A stretch of 37,839 bases of DNA. It comes from Bacillota bacterium (GTDB lineage Bacteria > Bacillota > UBA4882 > UBA8346). Made by a program: the position numbers and the translations under genes. The stretch covers positions 1 through 37,839 of the forward strand of contig JAEXDA010000022.1 in assembly GCA_023401925.1 (NCBI GenBank), given 5' to 3'. The notes beneath the pieces are model-generated. The model was not told the origin of the DNA, did no database searches, and saw nothing but the letters and a program-made list of their open reading frames with translations. Shown piece by piece: positions 16,850 through 27,488 of the stretch (position 1 is its first letter; each line of letters begins with the position of its first letter).

Positions 16850-19800
16850 TTAATCAATTAATAAATTAACTAAATTATCCATTTCATAACGTAATAAGCG
16901 GTACTTTTTGGGAAATTTATGCTTTGTAAAAACTTTTAACGCTTCTTCACAGGCTTCAAAGATTTTTTTATAGATTTCAACGTTATTTTCATTTTCAGCC
17001 AATAAATAACAACATGCTTTGATATTATCGTAGAAAATTCCATAGTTTAACGGGAATCGTTCAAAAGGACAAATGGTAAGGGCAGCCTCATAGAACTCGA
17101 TGGCCTTTTTAGCATTGGTCTCAATATCTTCCCGGCGGGCTAATTTTTGATAAGCATTTCCTAAACATTTCGAGGTATTTACATAAACCAACGGATTATT
17201 TTCGACTGTCCAAAAATTCAAGGCTTCTTGATAGGAGAAAATGGCATTTTTTAGATTATCGTGATTTCCATCCACTTCGAAACTTGTTTGATACGCATTT
17301 CCCAGAGTTTGCATCAACAAAGCATAGCCATAGGAGTTTTTGTCATAAGTATATATTTCCATGGCTTTTTGGAATGATTCAATTGCTTGGAGGCTATTGG
17401 ACTTTTTTTCCTCGATGATGGCTAAAGATTGCGGTTCCTTTTCCGGAACCGAATAGGCGATCGTAAACCATTCAGGGGCTTTTCCCAAATCAGAAGCAGC
17501 AACAAATTCCTGATAAGCCGTCCAGGAAAATGGTTCATCGCCTTTCAATGACTCGGCTACGGCCAAAATATAATAGGCATTTCCTAATTGGCTTAATATT
17601 TGACTGCATTCCAAATCTTGAACTGACGAAGCAAGACCTTGTAAAGCCTCTTGGCAAACATAGATTGCTAATTTGCAATTATCGACCCGATCTTCATATT
17701 CGGCCATATGGAATAAGGCTTTGCCCAAATTCATTTGGATTGTGGAACGTTTTGGGTTTTCCTCTTCATTGGTTCCGTTTTTCAGTGCTTCCCGGTAAGC
17801 ATTGATGGCTTTATTCCAATAACCGGCATCCCTTGATTCGCTTGCAAGCAAAGCATAAGATTGGGCGATACTGTTCCAAATGGAGCTTTGTTGAACCGAG
17901 TGCTTCCCATTACGGTTTGGAAGGGATTTTTTCAAGGCGTCAATTGCCTTATTACAGTTGTTGACGGTGTCGTTAAAATTGGCCAGCCGTAAATAGGCCT
18001 CCCCCAGATGCTGCTGAATGATATTAAAATAGAAATCTTTATCATTTAGACAAGTTAGACTTTCCTTGTAATAATGAACGGCTTTTTCCAAATATTCCGT
18101 TTCATAACCAAGGGATGAAAGAGATTCATAAATCTCGCCGAGATTTTTCTGAACCAACGCATATTCCTGGGGATTTTCTTGCTTTGATAGAAATTTTAAA
18201 GCATCTTCATAAGCATGAATGGCATTTTTAAAATCTTCAATGCGCTCACGGATACGTGCCAATTGATGATAGGCTTCTCCCAAATCGCACTGGGTTTGCC
18301 AAACACGGTCCGTTGCTTTAAGTTGCAAAAAAAGAGCCGCTGCGCTGGTATAATAACCGATTGCCGCTGGGTAGTTGGTTTCAGGTTCCTGAACCTGGCC
18401 TATTTTTAAATAAAGATGGCCAATTTCCACTTTCGTATCAGCGCAGTCCTGAGAATGCTCCACCACCAATCCGATACTGAGGAATTCTTCAAAACAGGTT
18501 ATGGCTTTTTGAAAAAATTGGGGATCGAGCGTTGATTCTGCATGAGCCCTATAAGCTTTACCCAGTTTATAAAGGGTTGGTGAATAATCACTGATCATCC
18601 TATTTTCATGATAGATATCAGCTGCTTCCTGATAGGCCTGGATTGCCAATGGATAATGGGCATCCGGAGTTTGAGAAAGGAAATAGGCATCCCCCAAGTT
18701 TACTTGGGTTTGGGCATAATCCCGGGAATGATTGTCAACATTCCTTACTTTGAGAGCCTCTTCAAAACAACGGATTGCTAATTTCAGATTACCGGCGTTT
18801 TTTTCATTGTCTGCCATTTTTAAATAGATGGTCCCTAATACATTTTGAGAGTCTCCGTAGTTTTTTGACATATATTGTGGGGAAGAAGCTTTAATAATTT
18901 CCCGGAATGCTTGAATCGCTTTCTTATAATTTTGTTGCATCGCCGAAGGATTTGCCGATTGTCCCAGTGCCAGATCTACGTATAAAAGTCCCATTTTGAA
19001 CAGAATGTCAAGTTGCTCCTGGTCCAAACGTTTTTGAGTGGCGATTTTTAAAGCGGATTCAAAGTAAAATAAGGCCTGTTTACTGTCATCGATTAAATGT
19101 TTGGCTCGGTAAAATTTATGATATCCTTCAGCCAGCTTCATCCGAACCATAGCCATGGTACTGCTATTATCAAATTCAACGGGACTTGATTCCAAGACGC
19201 TTTTCCAACATTCAACCGCCTTTTGGTAATTGGCCAGTTCTTCTTCAGATTCGCTTAATAAGCGGTGAGCATCACCTAAATCGTTCATAATGGCGATATG
19301 TTCTTTGAGCTGCTGCTCTAAAGTATATATTTTGAGCGCTTCTTGAAAAGCCTTGATTGCCTGTTTACAATGATTCAGTTTATTACCGTAATGAGCCAGC
19401 CGGATGAAAATCGTACCGAGGTTTTTTTGGATCAGACCCAATTCAGTCGGATAGTTTTGGGATGTAAAATATTCCAATGCGATAAAGTAGTTCTCACTGG
19501 ATTTACGAAGGGTTTCAACTTCCGGTTTCAGGGCGGCAAGAGCATAATAGGAATCGCCCAGCGCTTTTTGGAGTTTAAACCTTTCCGGTATGGTCTCTTG
19601 TTTTTCGTCGGCAATGATGGACAAGGCTTTTTCAAAACATGAAACGGATTGAGGATAATTTTCTTCCCCATCCTCAACAGCGGCCAACTTTTGAAATGCC
19701 AAACCTTGTTCAAGTAAAATCACCACGGTTTGAAGGGGAGCTTGTTCAAAATTTTTCTTTTTCAGGGCTTCTTCCAAAGATTGCAGGGCTAATTTACAAT

Positions 19801-22800
19801 TTCCGCCTTTATCGTTAAAATCGGCCAGGGCATTATAGGCGATCCCCAATTGATATTGAACGCGGGTGGCATTTATTAAATCTTTAATCCGTAGAATATT
19901 CAGGGCGGCCAACAGTGAAGTGACTGCTCTTGAATAATTTTCTGCAGGAGCCACAAGTTTGGCAATATTGAGATAAATTCGGCCCAAGTTCCATTGGGTG
20001 ATGGCAAATTGATTCGGAAACGATTGGACAGTATAAACTTGAAGCGCTTCCTGGTAAGCTGCGGCTGCTTCACGGTAAACAGCAAGTTCCGAAGTGACCT
20101 CGGCTAAATGTTGCAGCGTTTTCCCGATGTTTCCTTGCAGTGAAGCACATTCGTTAGGATGGGTTTTCGGGTCATAGTATTTTAAAGCGTTTTTAAATGA
20201 AGCGACTGCTTTAATGGAGTATTCCTCGGTATTTTTTAAATCGGAAATCATTAAATAAGCATTACCCAGATTGTTTTGGAGTATTGCAAAATCCAATGAA
20301 TTTAAATTATCCTGCATACTATCAAATAGAGTGATGGCTTCTTCATAATAGGTAATTGCCTTTTGGCAATGGATGATTTCATTTTCATATTTTGCCAGTA
20401 TCCGATGGGAATTACCCAAATGATGACGGACAACGGCGTAATCCAAGGGATAGTTTTCCCGGGAAAAAACACGTAAAGCTTCTTCAAAAGAGACGATGGC
20501 TGCCTGACAATTTGAAAGAGCGTCAGCCTCTTCTCCTAAAGTATTTAGAATGATTCCCAGGCTTTTTTGCAGGTCGGCATAAAAAGAAGGCGACTCTTCA
20601 ATCGATTGGGCCTTGATAGCCTTGCGGTAAGCAGTTAACGCAGAATTCAAATGAGCATTTTTTTCTTCCAATTCGGCCAATCGTTCGTAAGTTAATCCCA
20701 GTTTCTGCTGAACTCGGGAAAAATCGCGGGGGAAACGCTCCCGGTTCCATATTTTTAAAGCATCCGAATAGGCATCGATGGCCCGGGTATAATTGATTCC
20801 GGGATTTTCCCATTGGGCCAATCCGTGGTAAGATTCGCCCAGTTTTTCAAAATTGACGGCGTTATATTCGGGTTGGTCCTGGTTACTTAATACCCGGAGA
20901 GAATCTTGGAATGCTTCCATGGCATTTTTCCAATTTTCAGGCTTCATCGTGTTAAGGGCAGTTCGTAAGAAAACCTGGCCGATTTTATGTTGAGTGAGGG
21001 CAAATGGAACCCAAAGCTCATATTTCCGGTATTGGGCCAAGGCCAAACGTAGGTTATATAAAGCTTGGTCTTTGTTTTGAGAATTGTTGGCACTCTCCCA
21101 TACGATACTGTGAGCAGTTCCTAAATTCTGGTGAAAATCTCCTAAAATCTGCGGATTTATTCCTGCAGCTTGTGCCGATTGATAGGAAGAAATGGCTTTT
21201 TGGCTATATTCCGACGATTTGCTGATTGTAGCAAGTTTTAAGTAGGAATTTCCCAAGTTAAAGTGGCAAACTCCGGAACCCGGTTCAGCTTTGTAATTTT
21301 CAAGTACCTTCAAAGCATTATGATAAGCGGCAATAGCTGTTAATTCATGAGCCTCGGGAGATTCATATTCTGTGAGCAAGTGATGAATCTCACCAAGATT
21401 GCATTGGCACCGAATATATTGCTCCGGATAAATTTCGGAAACAAAGACGCGCGAAGCTTCCGAATAACCTTCAATCGCCAAATTATAATGGGTTAGGGAT
21501 CCTTCGATTCCGGCAAGTTCCCTGTAAACCCCCGCCAGTTCCATTTGGGTCTTTCCATATTCCAGGGGAAGATATCCATAAGTCCTTATTTTCAAGGCGG
21601 ATTGAAAAGATTCAATCGCATGCCGGTAATGGATAACCTTGTCGGCAAATTCGGCAAAACAGAAGTAGGTTTCCCCCATGCGATGCTGAATTTCAGCCCA
21701 ACGCACTGCATGTTGTTCAAAAGTCCAAAATTGCAGTGATTCACCAAAAGAAATGAGCGCTTTCGGAAAATTAATGAAGGGTTCATCGTATTGGGCCAAC
21801 AGATAAAGACTTCTTCCGGATAGATATTGAATAGTTGGATCGGCTTTAACCTCCCAAGCTTCCTGTAAGTTTTTCAGAGCAGCCTGGCAATTTGCAATAA
21901 CTTGAGATGCATCATGCCGATCATGGTAAATCTCCGCAAGAAGCAGATAAACTTCACCTAAACTCTGAAAGGCAAGGGGATAAACTGTATTTTCCCGCGC
22001 GTGCGCGCTTTCTCGCATCTTTTCAATGACCAGCTCGTAATGGGAGATTGAATTTTTTAAATGGGATTCTTTTGCAGTCGATTCTTCGGTAGCTAATTTC
22101 CGGTAGAGCTCTCCCATTTGATGATTCATCGCCAATAGAAAGTCGGCCGCAAGGGTGGGGGAAGCTTTAGGGGTTAACCCCTCAAAAAACTTAATCCCTT
22201 GCCCAAAGGCAGTGAGTGCTTCTTTAAGAAAAGTGATATCTTGGGTGATATCAAAAAGTTTCCCAAAGTTCATCCCCATTCTTTGATATAAAGGAGGAGC
22301 TGCTTTTGGATCCGAGTCGAGATAATAGGGTAGAGTCGTTTGATACCACTGGATACTCTCCTTGAGGTCCTCCGGAGAATTGTTGAGAAAAGCAAGTTGA
22401 TAATAAATATCGGCTAAACTTCTCTGAATCAATGCAAGTTTTAACGGATCCCGCCGATCGCTGAAAAATTCCATGGCCGCCTGATAAGATAAGATTGCAG
22501 ATTGGTAGTCGGCCGCAGAATGATGGATGGTTGCTTGTTTGGAAAGGTTTTGGGCAATGATGATTTGATATTCGGCGTATTCCAAAGGAGATTGTTCTTT
22601 GGATATCCAATGCAACAGTTCTTGGAAAATAGCAATGGATTTGGTCAGGAACTCCTCCAAATCGGTTAACTCAAGCAAGTGGTTGTTAATGGCTCCCAAG
22701 TTTTTCAAGGAGGTGACATAGGCTTCACCGGCCTTGGCATCGGTTCTTAAATTGGGCAGAGCCGTTTCGTAACAAAGCATGGCATTGTGGTAAGAATCGA

Positions 22801-25800
22801 GTGCATCCGTGGTTTTCGCCAGCATATAATGGATATTGCCCAATTGATATTGAATAACTGTAAATTGTCCGGGAAAAGTTGCATAATCGAGAATTTTTCC
22901 GGCATTCGAAAACATTTCGAGGGCTTTTTGAAAGTTATCGGTGCTATCTTCAAATTCAGCCAATTTTTGATAAATTGTGCCGATCTTGATTTGAAGCAGT
23001 GCTAATTCCTGAATATAATTATTTTCTTCATATAAAAGAGCAGATTGCTGATACATTTGGATCGCTTTGCGGCAATGATTCAATCCAATGGAAGGAGAGG
23101 GTTTGGAATAAATATCGCCAATCCGTTGATAGGTATCGGCAGAACGCTTAAAGTCCTCCGCCGTGAATGGCAATGATTTTAGCAGGTAATCAGTTGCCTG
23201 TTGATGGAGGGCTGATTTGTTTTCCAAGGTTGCTAAATTTTCGGAAACTTGTCCGGCTTTAATCAAAATTTCGGCATAATGGGACCCGAACTTGGAAGAA
23301 TCCAGGTTTTTGAGTGCATTCTGATAAAATTGGAGCGCCTTTTGATAATTGGAATTAGGATCCTCAAATTCCGCCGCCAGAGAAAAACAATCCCCTTGCT
23401 TTTCTTGCAAAGCCGTGTATCGTAAAACATCGTAGCGTATAGACGAGCTGGTCGTCGCATTTTCATAAGCCAGAATTCCCTGCGCCAGAAAATGATCATT
23501 TTGTTCCATCCGGGCCAGTTGATAAAATAAATCTCCGAGTTCCTCCTGAATGGTGGAAAAGGGAAGGGAATTTTCGCCGTCGGCATTATCGGGAAGAGCT
23601 TCCTGCAAGGAATCGACTGCTTTACGGTAATAATGGACCGGATCTTTTAACTCTGCTATTTTCACAAAGATGGAAGCCAGTTTTCTTTGGGTCTTTTTAT
23701 ATTGGCTTACATCATTCTTTTGGGTCCAAACCGTCAAGGATTCCTGGTAACTTTCAGCCGCATGACGGTAGTTCTCCAAAGGTTTTTCCACCATGGCCCA
23801 TTGGGTATATAAGTCTCCCATTTCCTGTTGAATGCTGGCATAGAGAGGAGTAGCCGAAGTATAAACCCTTAGAACTTCTTGATAAGCTTCAAAAATTTTA
23901 CCAAAAACAGCCGGTTGTTTTTGGTGGGCGGATAAAATTCCGTAAACACCGGCGATGCCTTTGTAGGCAGCTGCATAATATATGGGATAGCCAGAAATCT
24001 TGAAGACCTTTAAGGACTCTTCATAAGCATCGATTGCCTTTTTTAAATTTTCCGTGGTCCCAGTTAGCGTTAGCGCTGCTGATTTTTCAAAAGCTTCTCC
24101 CATTTTGAAATGGATCAGTGCATCCTCGAAGGAGTGCTTTTCGAGTTTTCCGGAGGCAAGAATTTTTTCATAAACAGAAATTGCTTTTTGGTATTGCTCC
24201 GGATCTTTGTGAACTCTTGCCAAATTTGCATAAGCAATCCCCAGATTCATCTGGGCGGCGCCAAAATCCTGAGTTAACGATTCATCTCCATATAACGCCG
24301 CGGCTTCTTCGAAGGCTGCGACGGCTAGATCATAAATATCCGCAGAACTTGAAAGGGCTGAATCTTCATGGGCGCTTTCCGCCAAATTAAAAAGGGCATT
24401 GCCAAGCAAGTTTTGAATGGTTGCGTATTCCAGAGGCTCCTTTTCTTTAGGATATGCTTCTAAAGCAAATCGAAAGGCTTCGATCGCATTACGGCAATCC
24501 TCCGTTCCCTGTTCAAATTGGAATCGATTGGAATAGGCCATACCCAATTCTTTTTGCACGGACCCAAAAATAGCCGGAGTTTCTTCCAGGGTATAAATTT
24601 TAAGCGCTTCTCCATAAGCCGGAATCGCTTGATGCAAGTTATCGGCTTTTCCCTCGATATCTGTTAATTTCTGAAAAATCGCCCCGCGGTTTCTATGGAT
24701 TTCGGCATATTCCTTTGGAAACTCCATCCGGGTAAAATATTGCAATGCCCCATCATAATCTGCAATTGCCGCTTTATAGTGGATGGCTAAATTTTCCAGG
24801 GCAGCCATTTTTAAAAGTAAATCGCCCCGCTTTTTGTGGATAGCGGCGATTTTATCAATCGTCAAAAGGGTTTCTGTACCGTCGGCTGATGGTTCGCCGT
24901 CTTCGATATTTTGGGTTCCGGGAGAAATCAACCGCTCCTGCCCGGGCGCGGCTGCACTCGTCAGCACCCATTGTAAGGCAGTCTGATAGGCATCAATACC
25001 TGCTTGATAATTTTGAGTCTGTTCTTCATAATCCGCCGCGATTGCATAGAGATCTCCCAGCCGGGTTTGAATGAAGGCAAAAAGTCCGGTATTTTTAACG
25101 GAAGGGTTATGGGCAAGGAATATTTCATAAGCAGCCGTTCCTTTTTTGCAAAAGGATAAAGGGTGTTTCTCAAGCCGTGCCAAATTCCAACAAATATCAC
25201 CGATTCGGGATTGCAATTGCAGCTCATTAGAAGTGGGGCCGGAATGGAGAACCCCTTCGAATGCTTCAAGGGCTTGATGATAATTTTCAAGGGTTTCTTC
25301 ATGAGTGGCAAGATCAAAGGCTGTATTTCCCAAACCCCATAAAGCCTCCTGGTATAGCGGCTTTTGGTTTTCAGTATCGTGATGGGTTTCAAGAAACTCA
25401 GTGACCTTGTGGTAAATATTATTGGCCTGGCGGGTGTTTTCAAGGAAAATCTCCATTGTAGCCAGTTTATGATAGGCCTGGGCAATTTTTAGGTTGATTT
25501 GGGTATACTTTTCCCTTTCTTCCCCGGGGATTCCTTTCAAAACTTCGGTCCAGGAAGAAATGGCATGCTGGTAGTTAGGAGCTGAATTTTCGGCTTCGGC
25601 CAGGAAATGATAGATATCGGCTAATTGAGAATGCAGTCGAAAAAAATCGTCAGGGAATTGTTGGATATTAAAATATTCCAACGCTTCCGAGTAAAATGAA
25701 ATGGCTGAGTGGGAATGAGCTATTTTTTTCTCAAACTTGGCTAAACCCAAATAGGCATCTCCCAGATAACGCTCTATTCGGGCCCATTTTAGGGAATCTT

Positions 25801-27430
25801 GATAGGGATAGACTTTAAAAAACTCGAAAAATTCATTGATTGCTTGTTGAAAGTATTGTGCCGAATCAAAACGGTAGGCGGTTTTTAGGGCGGCTTCCCC
25901 CATGATGGCATGAGCCATAGCCGACTCAATGGGGTATGTGCTGCCATTCCAGTACTGGAGCGCTTCCTTTAAAAATTTGACACTTGCTTTATAGGCTGCC
26001 TCGGTCGGTTCCGCGTCTATTAAACGGAGATTCAATAAACCGCAATTTTGATTGATTCGGGCTAAAATTTCCGGTTCGCCATCACCCATATTGGCGGCAT
26101 TGACAAATTCATTCAAGGCGGTCCGGATTTCCAGCACCGATGTTGTAACTTTATCGCTTTCAGCGCCTGAAAGCACTGCGGACAAACTGAGTCCCAAATT
26201 AAAATTGGCAATTTGACCCAATGGGGCAACCGCTTGGAATGATTCGACCGCTTGTTGAAACAGAGTGGTTTCGGTTTGCAAATTTTCCCGGGAAGGAGAA
26301 GATAACGTTTGCTGTAATTGAACGATTCCCAAGTTGTTTTGGATCATTCCAAATTCGAGAGGATAAATTTCTCTGGTGTAGATTTGGAGAGCGTAATGGA
26401 GATGATTCACAGCTTCTTTCGCATGTTCGTTTGAACCGGAACTTAATAAAAGTTCGGTATGAATAGCACCGATTTCCTTTGATATCAGAGCCTTTTTTTC
26501 CTGATCCCCGGCTGATTCCAGTTGATCCAAGTCGATTTCCAAAGCCAAATGGAGTAAAAGCTGCTTTTCATGATCATTTTTTCGTTTATGAATCGCTTGA
26601 AAGATGGATAATGAAGCCAGGAGTCTGGCAAATTCAAGGGGAATCGTAAAATGGTAATATTCGGCGGCCCTTTTTATTGAAGGGTATACCGTTTGGAGAC
26701 TTGCGATTTGCTGATATTCGGAATCCTCAAAGAGAGTATGATAATAATCCTCAAAAATCCCAAAGTTGGTCAGAAATTCCTCGATATATTCCTGAGGAAT
26801 TTGGGGTAACAGCCGGTTTTTTAAAGCCTCCATGATGCCACTTCCCATTGTCCTAAAAGCTTTTTGAAAAAGGGGAGTGAGTTGCAGCGGTTGGTCCGGT
26901 GCCGTTTGGTCGATAATTCCCAGATAGTCAATATTGAATAAGGGCAATAATGAAGAAAGGTCAATGAGCGGGTCGGCAAAATCATGGTGAAAAACTTTCG
27001 CGTCAAGCCCAGATTCGGAAACCGCTTTATATAATCCCTTAATTTGGGTTTGGGCGTTTTTAGATTGTAATACAATAACTGATTTGCCCAGACCTTTTAA
27101 GATTCCGTATTTATAAAGGAGGTTGGGGGTAAGTCCATCCAATAAAACGATGGAGAAAAGGCTATGCAGGAAATCATATTGTTCCCAGGGCGCTTCCAAA
27201 TTTTGATTTCCGTAGTTTTTCCAATAGGTGGGCGAAAATCCTTGCTTTCGTAATTCGGCTTCCAGTTCTGCAAGGATTGTTGATTGTTCCGTACCCGGTT
27301 TGGCTTCGGAACAAAGGATTAAACATGGGAAATATTGAAAAAGTGTTATCGGGCGCTGGGATCGATCGAAAACGCGCGCTTGGGTGAGGTCGGCTTGTTG
27401 GTTGGAATTTGTGAACTTTTGAATTGGCAT
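16850..27430 (-). CDS. Giant 3526-residue TPR-array protein, paralogue of its neighbour
   Basis: One uninterrupted 10.6-kb frame. Residues of about 30-150 match the N-terminal domain of the next gene at the same residue numbers (SIVLLDGLTPNLLYKYG at about 93-109, GKSVIVLQSKNAQ next). However, the position of the putative catalytic glutamate is K107. After a linker to about 340, I count 66 full TPR-type units, mostly 47 residues, and a terminal half unit like that of the paralogue. A few units have insertions, the largest in unit 12 (Gly/Ser/Pro-rich) and unit 63. The units are diverged, not recent copies. The ATG has AGGAA upstream. It probably acts as a very long superhelical scaffold or sensor working with the ATPase encoded upstream. 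No membrane segment is seen. Confidence 0.85.
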   Translation of the reverse strand: MPIQKFTNSNQQADLTQARVFDRSQRPITLFQYFPCLILCSEAKPGTEQSTILAELEAELRKQGFSPTYWKNYGNQNLEAPWEQYDFLHSLFSIVLLDGLTPNLLYKYGILKGLGKSVIVLQSKNAQTQIKGLYKAVSESGLDAKVFHHDFADPLIDLSSLLPLFNIDYLGIIDQTAPDQPLQLTPLFQKAFRTMGSGIMEALKNRLLPQIPQEYIEEFLTNFGIFEDYYHTLFEDSEYQQIASLQTVYPSIKRAAEYYHFTIPLEFARLLASLSIFQAIHKRKNDHEKQLLLHLALEIDLDQLESAGDQEKKALISKEIGAIHTELLLSSGSNEHAKEAVNHLHYALQIYTREIYPLEFGMIQNNLGIVQLQQTLSSPSRENLQTETTLFQQAVESFQAVAPLGQIANFNLGLSLSAVLSGAESDKVTTSVLEIRTALNEFVNAANMGDGEPEILARINQNCGLLNLRLIDAEPTEAAYKASVKFLKEALQYWNGSTYPIESAMAHAIMGEAALKTAYRFDSAQYFQQAINEFFEFFKVYPYQDSLKWARIERYLGDAYLGLAKFEKKIAHSHSAISFYSEALEYFNIQQFPDDFFRLHSQLADIYHFLAEAENSAPNYQHAISSWTEVLKGIPGEEREKYTQINLKIAQAYHKLATMEIFLENTRQANNIYHKVTEFLETHHDTENQKPLYQEALWGLGNTAFDLATHEETLENYHQALEAFEGVLHSGPTSNELQLQSRIGDICWNLARLEKHPLSFCKKGTAAYEIFLAHNPSVKNTGLFAFIQTRLGDLYAIAADYEEQTQNYQAGIDAYQTALQWVLTSAAAPGQERLISPGTQNIEDGEPSADGTETLLTIDKIAAIHKKRGDLLLKMAALENLAIHYKAAIADYDGALQYFTRMEFPKEYAEIHRNRGAIFQKLTDIEGKADNLHQAIPAYGEALKIYTLEETPAIFGSVQKELGMAYSNRFQFEQGTEDCRNAIEAFRFALEAYPKEKEPLEYATIQNLLGNALFNLAESAHEDSALSSSADIYDLAVAAFEEAAALYGDESLTQDFGAAQMNLGIAYANLARVHKDPEQYQKAISVYEKILASGKLEKHSFEDALIHFKMGEAFEKSAALTLTGTTENLKKAIDAYEESLKVFKISGYPIYYAAAYKGIAGVYGILSAHQKQPAVFGKIFEAYQEVLRVYTSATPLYASIQQEMGDLYTQWAMVEKPLENYRHAAESYQESLTVWTQKNDVSQYKKTQRKLASIFVKIAELKDPVHYYRKAVDSLQEALPDNADGENSLPFSTIQEELGDLFYQLARMEQNDHFLAQGILAYENATTSSSIRYDVLRYTALQEKQGDCFSLAAEFEDPNSNYQKALQFYQNALKNLDSSKFGSHYAEILIKAGQVSENLATLENKSALHQQATDYLLKSLPFTAEDFKRSADTYQRIGDIYSKPSPSIGLNHCRKAIQMYQQSALLYEENNYIQELALLQIKIGTIYQKLAEFEDSTDNFQKALEMFSNAGKILDYATFPGQFTVIQYQLGNIHYMLAKTTDALDSYHNAMLCYETALPNLRTDAKAGEAYVTSLKNLGAINNHLLELTDLEEFLTKSIAIFQELLHWISKEQSPLEYAEYQIIIAQNLSKQATIHHSAADYQSAILSYQAAMEFFSDRRDPLKLALIQRSLADIYYQLAFLNNSPEDLKESIQWYQTTLPYYLDSDPKAAPPLYQRMGMNFGKLFDITQDITFLKEALTAFGQGIKFFEGLTPKASPTLAADFLLAMNHQMGELYRKLATEESTAKESHLKNSISHYELVIEKMRESAHARENTVYPLAFQSLGEVYLLLAEIYHDRHDASQVIANCQAALKNLQEAWEVKADPTIQYLSGRSLYLLAQYDEPFINFPKALISFGESLQFWTFEQHAVRWAEIQHRMGETYFCFAEFADKVIHYRHAIESFQSALKIRTYGYLPLEYGKTQMELAGVYRELAGIEGSLTHYNLAIEGYSEASRVFVSEIYPEQYIRCQCNLGEIHHLLTEYESPEAHELTAIAAYHNALKVLENYKAEPGSGVCHFNLGNSYLKLATISKSSEYSQKAISSYQSAQAAGINPQILGDFHQNLGTAHSIVWESANNSQNKDQALYNLRLALAQYRKYELWVPFALTQHKIGQVFLRTALNTMKPENWKNAMEAFQDSLRVLSNQDQPEYNAVNFEKLGESYHGLAQWENPGINYTRAIDAYSDALKIWNRERFPRDFSRVQQKLGLTYERLAELEEKNAHLNSALTAYRKAIKAQSIEESPSFYADLQKSLGIILNTLGEEADALSNCQAAIVSFEEALRVFSRENYPLDYAVVRHHLGNSHRILAKYENEIIHCQKAITYYEEAITLFDSMQDNLNSLDFAILQNNLGNAYLMISDLKNTEEYSIKAVASFKNALKYYDPKTHPNECASLQGNIGKTLQHLAEVTSELAVYREAAAAYQEALQVYTVQSFPNQFAITQWNLGRIYLNIAKLVAPAENYSRAVTSLLAALNILRIKDLINATRVQYQLGIAYNALADFNDKGGNCKLALQSLEEALKKKNFEQAPLQTVVILLEQGLAFQKLAAVEDGEENYPQSVSCFEKALSIIADEKQETIPERFKLQKALGDSYYALAALKPEVETLRKSSENYFIALEYFTSQNYPTELGLIQKNLGTIFIRLAHYGNKLNHCKQAIKAFQEALKIYTLEQQLKEHIAIMNDLGDAHRLLSESEEELANYQKAVECWKSVLESSPVEFDNSSTMAMVRMKLAEGYHKFYRAKHLIDDSKQALFYFESALKIATQKRLDQEQLDILFKMGLLYVDLALGQSANPSAMQQNYKKAIQAFREIIKASSPQYMSKNYGDSQNVLGTIYLKMADNEKNAGNLKLAIRCFEEALKVRNVDNHSRDYAQTQVNLGDAYFLSQTPDAHYPLAIQAYQEAADIYHENRMISDYSPTLYKLGKAYRAHAESTLDPQFFQKAITCFEEFLSIGLVVEHSQDCADTKVEIGHLYLKIGQVQEPETNYPAAIGYYTSAAALFLQLKATDRVWQTQCDLGEAYHQLARIRERIEDFKNAIHAYEDALKFLSKQENPQEYALVQKNLGEIYESLSSLGYETEYLEKAVHYYKESLTCLNDKDFYFNIIQQHLGEAYLRLANFNDTVNNCNKAIDALKKSLPNRNGKHSVQQSSIWNSIAQSYALLASESRDAGYWNKAINAYREALKNGTNEEENPKRSTIQMNLGKALFHMAEYEDRVDNCKLAIYVCQEALQGLASSVQDLECSQILSQLGNAYYILAVAESLKGDEPFSWTAYQEFVAASDLGKAPEWFTIAYSVPEKEPQSLAIIEEKKSNSLQAIESFQKAMEIYTYDKNSYGYALLMQTLGNAYQTSFEVDGNHDNLKNAIFSYQEALNFWTVENNPLVYVNTSKCLGNAYQKLARREDIETNAKKAIEFYEAALTICPFERFPLNYGIFYDNIKACCYLLAENENNVEIYKKIFEACEEALKVFTKHKFPKKYRLLRYEMDNLVNLLID

Positions 27431-27488
27431 CTTTGTTCCTCGATTAACCCTCTTTATGACTCAAAGGAAGCATCATTTGGATAGGGAA

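Noticed and set aside
16850..27430. Tandem DNA duplication or CRISPR-like array as the cause of the repeat pattern
   Set aside because: The repetition is at protein level with a 141-base period, and the DNA units are strongly diverged; no identical repeats with spacers exist.
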